Source: Jannaschia sp. GRR-S6-38 (lineage in GTDB: Bacteria > Pseudomonadota > Alphaproteobacteria > Rhodobacterales > Rhodobacteraceae). From it: a stretch of 64,000 nucleotides of DNA. Location: positions 1,426,001 to 1,490,000 of the forward strand of contig NZ_CP122537.1 of the NCBI RefSeq assembly GCF_029853695.1, in the 5' to 3' direction. This document shows positions 17,959 to 25,968 of the stretch, piece after piece. The number at the start of each line of letters is the position of its first letter. Position 1 is the first letter of the stretch. Position numbers and translations under genes: made by a program. The notes under the pieces were generated by a model. That model was given only the letters and a program-made list of their open reading frames with translations, was not told the origin of the DNA and ran no database searches.

Positions 17959-18835
17959 CGCCGCCGCTCCAGCGCGGACCACAGCGACAGCAGCGCCGCC
18001 TCGGGCGAGGCATCGGTGTGATGCAGGTGGAACTGCCAGCCGGTCCGCGCACACAGGTCGCGCAGCGCCGCCCGCCGCGCCGCCAGCCGCGCCAGGTAAT
18101 CGTCGCGCAGCCGCCCCGCTTTCAGCGTCTCGAAGCGCATCGCGCCCGACATGCTCTCGAACAGGGTGCGGCCGTCATAAGGGAAGGCTTCCTCCTCGGG
18201 GTCCAGCACCTGCACCAGCACGCCCGTCACGCCGCGATCGGCGGCGGCGGTCAGCGCCTCGGCCACCGGCGCGGGGTCGCCCAGGAAATCCGACAGGAAC
18301 ACCGCGCGGCTGCCCAGCGGCATCACCGTGGGGCGCGGCGCGCCGTAATCGGGCACGTCGCCGCCCTCCATCAGCGCCTCGCCGATGCGGTAGAGCTGCG
18401 CGCGCCCCGAACGCGGCGGCTCCGGCAGGGCGGCCAGGCCCGCCCGCTCGCCGGCGCGGATCACCAGCACCGCCAGCGCCAGCGCCAGCGTCTGCGCCCG
18501 GCGCAGCTTGGCCGGGCGGTCCCCGACGGCAAAGCGCATCGAGGCCGCATCGTCGACCCAGAGCATCAGCGTCTGCGCCGCCTGCCATTCGGTCTCGCGC
18601 ACGAAATGCGCGTCGCCCCGCGCCGACTGCCGCCAGTCGATGGCGCGGCGGGCATCGCCGGGCTGAGCCGGGCGGTATTGCCAGAACGCGTCGCCCGGCC
18701 CCGCGCGCTTGCGGCCGTGCTCGCCCAGCAGGATCGTGGCGGCCAGCCGCTCGGCGGACATCAGAAGCCCCGGGAGCCCGCCCGCGACCGCCTCGGATCG
18801 CGCGCGCAGCGAGGCCGGGTTATGGAGCGCGTCGC

Positions 18836-18839
<4 letters not shown>
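17955..18839 (-). CDS. DUF58 domain protein
   Basis: A 294-residue protein of the DUF58 family, the usual partner of MoxR ATPases. Landmarks are GRKRAGPGDAFWQYRPAQPGDARRAIDWRQSAR (the family signature) and a VWA-like tail (AVFLSDFLGDPAPVAEAL, VTGVLVQVLDPEEEAFPYDG). The start is a TTG overlapping the moxR stop (TTGA); no in-frame ATG exists before about residue 26. No membrane helix is present, so it is cytoplasmic, unlike many DUF58 proteins. Its end overlaps the next GTG. Confidence 0.9.
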
Positions 18840-19837
<998 letters not shown>

Positions 19838-19903
19838 TGTCTGATCCTCGCGCGGGTTATCTTGTGGCATAGCTATCGCTGCTGCAGCCGGAGACAAAGG
19901 GCA

Positions 19904-20461
19904 ATGGACGAACAAGATCCCGTGACCCCCTCGGCGGAGAACCTCCTCGCCGCCGCCCGCGGGCAGAAGGGCCCGCCGCCCGTCCACCTGTGGAACCCCC
20001 CCTATTGCGGCGAGATCGACATCGTCATCAAGCGCGACGGCACCTGGATTCACGAGGGCACGCCCATCGGCCGGACCGGCCTGGTGCGGCTTTTCGCCTC
20101 GATTCTGAAGAAGGAGGACGGCCGCCACTACCTCGTCACCCCGGTCGAGAAGGTCGGCCTGCAGGTCGAGGACGCGCCCTTCGTGGCCGTCGATTTCGAG
20201 GCGGATGCGGATCGGATCGTCTTCACCACCAATGTCGGCGACGTGGTCGAGGCCGGGCCGGAACACCCGATCCGGGTCGAGCACGGCGCGGATGGCGAGC
20301 CGTCGCCTTACGTCGAGGTGCGCGCCGGGCTCGAGGCGCTGATCGACCGCAAGAGCTTCTACCGCCTCGTCGAGATCGGCGAGGAGCGCGGCGGCCAGTT
20401 CGGCCTCGCCTCCGGCGGCGCCTTCTTCCCGATCATCGCCGCGGAGAAGCTGGAGGGGTAA
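19904..20461 (+). CDS. DUF1285 domain protein
   Basis: A 185-residue cytoplasmic protein. The DUF1285 signature is clear: PVHLWNPPYCGEIDIVIKRDG, then WIHEGTPIGRTGLVRLFASIL and YLVTPVEKVGLQVEDAPFVAV. The fold is known structurally but the function is not. Divergent pairing with the moxR unit is common in Rhodobacterales. The ATG at 19904 fits the conserved start of the family. Confidence 0.9.
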   Translation: MDEQDPVTPSAENLLAAARGQKGPPPVHLWNPPYCGEIDIVIKRDGTWIHEGTPIGRTGLVRLFASILKKEDGRHYLVTPVEKVGLQVEDAPFVAVDFEADADRIVFTTNVGDVVEAGPEHPIRVEHGADGEPSPYVEVRAGLEALIDRKSFYRLVEIGEERGGQFGLASGGAFFPIIAAEKLEG

Positions 20462-20597
20462 GAGGCCGGGCCGGCCCGTGATCCGGCATGGGAGAACTTT
20501 ACGGCCCGGAACGAGGGCCGTCAGGCCCACCCCGGCAGATGACGCGCCGCCGCCGCTGGCCTACCCTGCGCGCATCCCACGCGCCGAGGAGGCCGCC

Positions 20598-21269
20598 ATG
20601 CCCGACCACGCCGTCATCATCGGAACCGGCCCCGGCCTCTCCGCCTCGCTGGCCCGGGCGCTGGCGCGGCGCGGCCTCGGCCTGACCCTCGCCGCCCGCT
20701 CCACCGACGACCTCGAAGACCTCGCGCGCGAGACCGCCGCCCGCACCGTCGCGATGGATGCCAGCGACCCCGCCGCGATGGCGGCGCTCTTCGCCGATCT
20801 GCCCGGCCCCCTGCGGGTCGCGGTCTACAACCCCTCGGCCCGCAGCAAGGGCCCGATCGACGCGCTGGACCCGGAGGCCGTGCGCCGCGCGCTCGAGGTC
20901 ACGGCCTTCGGCGCCTTCCTGATGGGGGCCGAGGCGACCCGCTTGATGCGCGGCAATGACGGACGGCATCGCGGCACGATCCTCTTCACCGGGGCCAGCG
21001 CGGGGGTGAAGGGCTTCCCGCGATCGGCGCCCTTCGCGATGGGCAAGTTCGCCCAGCGCGGCCTCGCGCAATCCATGGCGCGCGAGCTGCATCCCGAGGG
21101 AATCCATGTCGCCTGGATCAATATCGACGGCGCCATCGGCGCGCGCGACGACCGCCCCGATCGCCTGAACCCCGACGCCATCGCGACCGCCTATATGCAG
21201 CTCATCGACCAGCCGATCTCGACCTGGACGAACGAGCTGACGCTGCGCCCGATGGCCGAGCCGTTCTGA
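20598..21269 (+). CDS. Short-chain dehydrogenase/reductase
   Basis: A 223-residue SDR. The cofactor motif is IIGTGPGLSASLARAL (GxGxGxS-like, about 7-22). D46 in VAMDASD fits NAD(P) binding, and AVYNPSARSKG takes the place of the NAG loop. The catalytic Ser lies in TILFTGASAGVKG. The usual YxxxK is replaced by FAMGKFAQRGL, so Tyr is Phe while Lys stays. The missing Tyr means classical SDR chemistry is uncertain. The start has a GAGGAG Shine-Dalgarno. The substrate is unknown. Confidence 0.85.
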   Translation: MPDHAVIIGTGPGLSASLARALARRGLGLTLAARSTDDLEDLARETAARTVAMDASDPAAMAALFADLPGPLRVAVYNPSARSKGPIDALDPEAVRRALEVTAFGAFLMGAEATRLMRGNDGRHRGTILFTGASAGVKGFPRSAPFAMGKFAQRGLAQSMARELHPEGIHVAWINIDGAIGARDDRPDRLNPDAIATAYMQLIDQPISTWTNELTLRPMAEPF

Positions 21270-21270
21270 C

Positions 21271-21486
21271 ATGACCGCCGCCCGATACGCGCCGATCCCG
21301 TTCGGCTTCATCCTGTCGGGGCTGATATCGCGTCTCGTCTCGGGGATCGCGGCCGGCCGCGCCGCCGGCACGGCGGAGGGCATGCTCGAGCTCTGGATGC
21401 GAAACCGGGCCATGGCCACCCCCGCGCTTCGGATCGTCGCGCAAATCGCGCCGCGACGGGCGGCGCGGCTGGTGCGGGCGGCGTGA
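21271..21486 (+). CDS. Small DUF2798-like membrane protein, possibly degenerate
   Basis: A 71-residue protein starting one base after the SDR stop. The pattern PFGFILSGLISRLVSGIAAG, then WMRNRAMATPALRIVAQIAPRRAARLV, follows the two-helix DUF2798 family. However, Arg residues sit inside both presumed helices, where the family has hydrophobic residues. It may be a decaying member. Its stop is immediately before the palindrome at 21488. Confidence 0.45.
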   Translation: MTAARYAPIPFGFILSGLISRLVSGIAAGRAAGTAEGMLELWMRNRAMATPALRIVAQIAPRRAARLVRAA

Positions 21487-21487
21487 T

Positions 21488-21507
21488 GCTGACACCATGC
21501 TGTCAGC
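21488..21507. promoter_or_regulatory. Inverted repeat upstream of the VOC/WYL genes (candidate WYL-regulator operator)
   Basis: Arms GCTGACA (21488-21494) and TGTCAGC (21501-21507) are perfectly complementary. The CATG centre is also symmetric, so 9 of 10 pairs match. It lies 45 bp before the VOC gene start. The WYL regulator encoded two genes on probably binds here and controls its own operon. Confidence 0.6.
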
Positions 21508-21551
21508 AGGGGGGTGCGATGGACGGGGCATCGACAACAGGAGCCCCGACC

Positions 21552-21932
21552 ATGACCCACGCCCCCGCCACGCCCATCGTCTGGACCGAGATCCCGGTCA
21601 CCGATCTCGACGCCGCCGGGCGCTTCTACGAAGCCGTCTTCGGCTGGACGCTGAAGCGCGAGAGCAGCCCCGTGAACGACATGCTGGTCTTCCCCCATGA
21701 CGAGACGCAGGGCGTCTCGGGCCATCTCTATCCCGGCACGCCCGCGACCGGCGCAACGACCCATTTCGTCCTGCCCGACACGGTCGAGGACGCCGCCGCC
21801 CGCCTGCGCCAGGCGGGCGGCACCCTGCTGGACCAGCCCGTGGTCGAGATGCCCTTCGGCCGCTTCGCCTATGCGCTCGATCCCGACGGCAACTCCATCG
21901 GCCTGTTCCAGCCCGCGGCGCGGGAAGGCTGA
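21552..21932 (+). CDS. VOC (glyoxalase/bleomycin-resistance) family protein
   Basis: A 126-residue vicinal-oxygen-chelate protein: VWTEIPVTDLDAAGRFYEAVFGW opens the first beta-alpha-beta module, and FGRFAYALDPDGNSIGLFQ closes the second. Classical metal ligands are incomplete (Glu in VWTEIP, no clear His), so it may bind a ligand rather than catalyse. The chosen ATG has AGGAG 8 bp upstream; an ATG at 21519 is a weaker alternative. Its stop overlaps the regulator start (TGATG). It is probably the output gene of the WYL regulator. Confidence 0.85.
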   Translation: MTHAPATPIVWTEIPVTDLDAAGRFYEAVFGWTLKRESSPVNDMLVFPHDETQGVSGHLYPGTPATGATTHFVLPDTVEDAAARLRQAGGTLLDQPVVEMPFGRFAYALDPDGNSIGLFQPAAREG

Positions 21933-22609
21933 TGCGGCGGGCCGACCGCCTCCTGCGGATCATCGACATCCTGCGGGGCGGTCGGCTGGTGACGGCGCGC
22001 GAGCTGGCCGAGACGCTCGAAATCTCGCAGCGCACCGTCTACCGCGACGTCGCGCATCTGATCGGCAACCGCGTGCCCATCGAGGGCGAGGCCGGCATGG
22101 GTTACGTCATGCGCGCGGGCTACGACCTGCCGCCGATCATGTTCTCGCAGGACGAGGTGGTGGCGCTGGTCGGCGGCATCCGCCTGATCCGCGCCTGGGG
22201 CGGCACCGGCATGGCCCGCGCCGCCGAGGCCGCGCTCGACAAGATCGCCGCCGTCCTGCCCGAGCCGGCCGCCGCGCGCGCCGGCTCGGTGCATGTCCAC
22301 GCCTTCCGGCCCGACCACCTGGACGCCGCGACCACCGACCTGATCGACCGGATCGAACGGGCCACCGCCGAGGGTCTGCGCCTCACCCTCGATTACGCCG
22401 ACGAGGCGGGCCGCTCGACCCGCCGCGACGTGCGCCCGCTGGGGCTGTGGTTCTGGGGGACGGTCTGGACGCTGGTCGGCTGGTGCGAGCTGCGCGACGA
22501 TTTCCGCATGTTCCGCGTCGATCGTATCGCGGGCATGACCGAAGGCCCGCCCTTCCCGGTCGAGTCCGACAAGACGATCGAGGTCTTCCGCGACCGCCAT
22601 TACGAGTGA
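21932..22609 (+). CDS. YafY/DeoR-type regulator with WYL domain
   Basis: A 225-residue regulator. The N-terminal HTH_11 winged helix (RRADRLLRIIDILRGG, then TARELAETLEISQRTVYRDVAHL) is followed by the WYL ligand-binding region. That region has RLTLDYADEAGRSTRRDVRPLGLWFWGTVWTLVGWCELRDDFRMFRVDRI, where the W-Y-L-like triad is modified (LWFWG). It overlaps the VOC gene by one base and is likely to autoregulate through the palindrome at 21488-21507. Confidence 0.92.
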   Translation: MRRADRLLRIIDILRGGRLVTARELAETLEISQRTVYRDVAHLIGNRVPIEGEAGMGYVMRAGYDLPPIMFSQDEVVALVGGIRLIRAWGGTGMARAAEAALDKIAAVLPEPAAARAGSVHVHAFRPDHLDAATTDLIDRIERATAEGLRLTLDYADEAGRSTRRDVRPLGLWFWGTVWTLVGWCELRDDFRMFRVDRIAGMTEGPPFPVESDKTIEVFRDRHYE

Positions 22610-22619
22610 GTGCGGCGGC

Positions 22620-23147
22620 TCAGGCCGCCTTGGTGCCGCGCGGCGGGTAATCCTTCTCGCGGATGAAATCGACCTTCGAGAGCAGCATCTTCATGTCGGG
22701 CCGCACGAAAGGCGTCGACGACATCTCCAGCATCCAGAGCGTGCCGTCCGGCTTCACCCAAGCCAGACCCGGCTCCGAAAAAACCTCCGGCTCGCCATCG
22801 TTGCGCGCTCCCGACAGGTACAGGCCCCAATCCCGCGCCTGCGCCTCGGTCAGGCCGAAGCCCATCGGGATCGGGTCCAGGCCCCAGTCCTTGTGCGCCT
22901 GCTCGGCCTTCTCCTTCGGGTCCATCGAGACATTGATCACCTCGACCCCCTTCTCCAGCCACGCGTCGTAATCGCCGCGCAGATCGTTGAGGAAATTCTT
23001 GCAGATCGGGCAGTGCAGCCCGCGATAGAAGACGATCATCGTGAAGGCGTCGGGGGACTGGTCCTCCAGCCGCCACTTCGCGCCGATGATCAGCTCAAGG
23101 TCGAGCGACGGGGCGGGGTTGCCGGGGACGGGCATCGAAACGGACAT
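22620..23147 (-). CDS. Peroxiredoxin-like (AhpC/TSA) redoxin
   Basis: A 175-residue thioredoxin-fold protein. The active-site segment is MIVFYRGLHCPICKNFLNDL with a CxxC-type CPIC pair (about 45-48), as in the PRX-like/AhpC-TSA family, followed by INVSMDPKEKAEQAHKDWGL and WVKPDGTLWMLEMSSTPFVRPD. It probably reduces a peroxide or disulfide in the cytoplasm; no signal peptide is present. Single gene convergent with the WYL regulator. Confidence 0.87.
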   Translation of the reverse strand: MSVSMPVPGNPAPSLDLELIIGAKWRLEDQSPDAFTMIVFYRGLHCPICKNFLNDLRGDYDAWLEKGVEVINVSMDPKEKAEQAHKDWGLDPIPMGFGLTEAQARDWGLYLSGARNDGEPEVFSEPGLAWVKPDGTLWMLEMSSTPFVRPDMKMLLSKVDFIREKDYPPRGTKAA

Positions 23148-23231
23148 GGGGCACCTTGGGTTGTGTTGGCTTGCCCATGAAACGGGGCCGCCCGCGTGCT
23201 TGTTCCCTCCGACGCGCGACCCTCCGGGGCT

Positions 23232-23798
23232 TCAGCCGCGAAACGGCGACGGCCGAAGCCCCCGCCCCGCGCTCTCGACGACATCCGCGATCCGCTTGGC
23301 CCGCGTGGCCTCGGTCTTCGCCGCCTTGATCCAGCCCAGCGTCCCGCGCTGCACGCTCGCCGGCCAACCGTCCCAGACCGCGCGCAGATCCCCCAGCGCC
23401 TCCGCCAGGTCGTCCGGCACGATCCCAGCCTCCACGTCGTCGAGGAAGCTCCACATCCCGTTCGCCTGCGCCGCCGCGATCTTCGCCTCGCCCGCCGGCG
23501 TCATCGCGCCCGCGGCCCGGGCCCGCGCGACCAGCCGCTTGTTCACGCCCGACCAGGTCGAGCTCTCCTTCCGCGGGGCCACGAAATGCGCCGAGCTGTC
23601 GTCATCCACCCGCCGCACCACCGCATCCACCCAGCCCCAGCAAAGCAGCTCCTCCACCGCCTCGCCCCAGGGCAGGTGGTCGGGATGATGCGCCTTGTAG
23701 GTGGCCAGCCAGACGCCCTCCGCCTACCCGTGATGCGCCGCCAGCCAGTCCCGCAATTCGGCGCGCGACGCGACGGTGACCGGGGCCGCGTCCTTCAT
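23232..23798 (-). pseudogene. YdeI/OmpD-associated family gene interrupted by an in-frame amber codon
   Basis: The reading frame starts at the ATG at 23798 ([20 protein letters not shown]). It meets TAG at 23726-23724 and continues without a shift (AEGVWLATYKAHH, then EAVEELLCWGWVD, PRKESSTWSGVNKRLV, GWIKAAKTEATRAKRI) to 23232. The downstream part carries every usual YdeI/OmpD-associated motif, so a single base change, for example CAG to TAG, has split an intact gene. The ATG overlaps the rluE stop (ATGA), so both were one operon. Restart at an internal ATG (23657) would lack the N-terminal third. Whether suppression occurs is unknown. Confidence 0.85.
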
Positions 23799-24322
23799 GC
23801 CCGCCGCCATTCGCCGGGGGCCAGCCCGTCCAGCGTCCAGTCCCCGACCGACCATCGGATCAGCCGCAGCACCGGCAGGCCCACATGGGCGCACATGCGC
23901 CGCACCTGCCGGTTGCGCCCCTCGGTCAGCACCAGCCGCAGCCAGGCATCGGGCACCGTCTTGCGCAGCCGCACCGGCGGGTCCCGCGGCCAGAGCCAAT
24001 CCGGCGGCGCCACGAGCTCGACCTCGGCGGGGCGCGTCGGCCCGTCCCTCAGCGTCACGCCGCCGCGCAGCGCGGCCAGCGCCTCGGGCCCCGGCACCCC
24101 TTCGACCAGCGCGTAATAGGTCTTGGCATGCCCGCCCGGCGCGCTGATCCGCGCCTGCTGCCGCCCGTCATCGGTCAACACCAGGAGCCCCTCGCTGTCG
24201 CGGTCGAGCCGTCCCGCGGCATAAACCCCCGGCTGGTCGATCCAATGTTTCAGGCCCGGCCAGCGCCCCTCGTCGGTGAACTGGCTCAGCACGTTCATCG
24301 GCTTGTTGAACAGGATCAGCAT
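23795..24322 (-). CDS. rluE: 23S rRNA pseudouridine synthase (RluE-like)
   Basis: A 175-residue RsuA/RluB-E family enzyme converting a uridine of 23S rRNA to pseudouridine. It starts directly with the catalytic domain ([18 protein letters not shown]) and has no S4 domain, as in RluE. The catalytic aspartate is in [19 protein letters not shown] (D40). The motif [29 protein letters not shown] is present near the C-terminus. The amber-interrupted YdeI-family gene overlaps its stop codon. Confidence 0.92.
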   Translation of the reverse strand: MLILFNKPMNVLSQFTDEGRWPGLKHWIDQPGVYAAGRLDRDSEGLLVLTDDGRQQARISAPGGHAKTYYALVEGVPGPEALAALRGGVTLRDGPTRPAEVELVAPPDWLWPRDPPVRLRKTVPDAWLRLVLTEGRNRQVRRMCAHVGLPVLRLIRWSVGDWTLDGLAPGEWRRA

Positions 24323-24432
24323 TGAGAGGTCCGCAAGCGCTCGCCTGGAAGATTACAAGAAAAGATTGACTACTGCGGTTTTCTACAAGAAACGGGCGAA
24401 GGCAACAAACTTCGTGGCGGCTTGGGGGCAGC

Positions 24433-25968
24433 ATGACCGAAAACGAACCGAATGTTCCCACTACGTTCCGAACACGAACACTTCCGGTCCCAAGTCGTCT
24501 CGCAGGCTATGCGAGACTAATTGACAGCCATGGCCTTCGCACGATCCTTCCGTACAGGCTCCATGTTGTCGCGACGACCAACACGCGGCTGAAAACTGTC
24601 GACTGTGTTGTTCATCCGGCTCCTCGCTGGCCCGGGGAGACCACCGTCGATCATCTCGTCTTCGCGCTCAAGAACGAAGGCGTGAACCTCTTGCTGCTCA
24701 AGCAGATCATGCAGAAGGTTGGGCCTGGCGACCTTGAGAAGGCGATTGGCCAGAAACCCACCAGCGCATATCTGAGACGGCTGTGCTTCTTCTACGAGTG
24801 GCTGGGTCTCGGGACAATTTCGCCGCCGCTGCCAATCGGCGGCAACTATGCGGACGCGGTCGACACCAAGCATCAATATGCGACGGCGCGGAGTGTGAAC
24901 GTTTCACGCTGGAGGGTCCGCGACAATCTTCCGGGATCATCCGCCTTCTGTCCGCTCGTCTCGCGAACCTCCCGCATTGACCGCTACTTTGCGGAAGATC
25001 TCGCCGCCCGGGTTCAGAGAACGATCAACGCGATTCCGGAAGATATCTTGAGGCGCGCCGCGGCATTCCTGATGCTCAACGACTCGAAGGCGTCCTTTGA
25101 GATCGAACGCGAACGCCCGTCGAAAGACCGGGCTCAACGTTGGGCTGCTGTCATAGGTCGGGCAGGTGAGACTGCGCTATCCGTGCAATCCCTTGTAGAG
25201 ATGCAGCGGAACCTGATCGAGGATGACCGCTTCGTCCAACTCGGCATTCGGACGGAGGGTGGCTTCGTCGGGGAACACTCGCCGGTAGGAGAGCCGCGGC
25301 CCGATCATATCTCCGCTCCGCCAGAGAGTTTGTCGTACTTGCTAGAAGGTCTCGTCGACTTTGAGCGCTTGTCATCCGAAAAAGGCTACGACCCGGTCCT
25401 GACCGCAGCGTCCATTGCGTTCGGCTTTGTATACATTCACCCTTTCGAAGACGGGAACGGACGACTTCACCGATATCTTATCCACCACGTTCTGGCGCGG
25501 CAGGGGTTCCTGCCCGATGGCACGGTCATCCCTATCTCTGTCGCGATCCTGGAGGACCTGCTCGGATACCGCTCGACCCTCGAAACCGTATCGCGCCCCA
25601 TGCTCACGGTCATCGACTGGCGAAGCACCGCCAAGGGCAATGTTGAGGTCATCGGGGACGTCCGCCACTATTACGAAACCTTCGACGCGACGCCCCACGC
25701 CGAATTTCTCTACGCAAAGCTGGAACGCGCCGTTGATGTCATGCTGCCGGACGAACTGCGTTTTCTATCATCGCGCGACGCATTCCACAGGGCTGTCGGG
25801 AAAATCGTTGACATGCCGGAACGGCTCGTCGACCTCCTCTATCATATGCTCCGTCAGAATGAGGGAACGTTCAGTCGGCGGATGCGGCAGCGGGAATTCG
25901 AGAGCCTGACGGATGACGAAGTGGAGGAGATAGGCGCAGCCTTCGCGGAGGCGACTGCCGACACCTAA
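24433..25968 (+). CDS. Fic domain protein (predicted AMPylase), probably horizontally acquired
   Basis: A 511-residue Fic protein. The active-site loop HPFEDGNGRLHR begins at H336 and matches HxFx(D/E)GNGRxxR fully, so it is predicted to transfer AMP or another nucleotide moiety to a protein target. About 110 residues earlier, SFEIER (S221-E225) sits where class II Fic proteins carry the inhibitory (S/T)xxxE(G/N) motif, but Arg replaces the Gly/Asn. The C-terminal 120 residues are helical, possibly a winged helix. G+C is visibly lower than in flanking genes, as is the 110 bp upstream. The stop TAA overlaps the convergent polA stop. No antitoxin gene is visible beside it. Confidence 0.9.
   Translation: MTENEPNVPTTFRTRTLPVPSRLAGYARLIDSHGLRTILPYRLHVVATTNTRLKTVDCVVHPAPRWPGETTVDHLVFALKNEGVNLLLLKQIMQKVGPGDLEKAIGQKPTSAYLRRLCFFYEWLGLGTISPPLPIGGNYADAVDTKHQYATARSVNVSRWRVRDNLPGSSAFCPLVSRTSRIDRYFAEDLAARVQRTINAIPEDILRRAAAFLMLNDSKASFEIERERPSKDRAQRWAAVIGRAGETALSVQSLVEMQRNLIEDDRFVQLGIRTEGGFVGEHSPVGEPRPDHISAPPESLSYLLEGLVDFERLSSEKGYDPVLTAASIAFGFVYIHPFEDGNGRLHRYLIHHVLARQGFLPDGTVIPISVAILEDLLGYRSTLETVSRPMLTVIDWRSTAKGNVEVIGDVRHYYETFDATPHAEFLYAKLERAVDVMLPDELRFLSSRDAFHRAVGKIVDMPERLVDLLYHMLRQNEGTFSRRMRQREFESLTDDEVEEIGAAFAEATADT

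Noticed and set aside
20501..20521. Hairpin with 7-bp arms ACGGCCC/GGGCCGT after the DUF1285 gene, looking like a terminator
   Set aside because: No T-run follows on either strand and the loop is not unusual; it could form by chance in this G+C-rich DNA.
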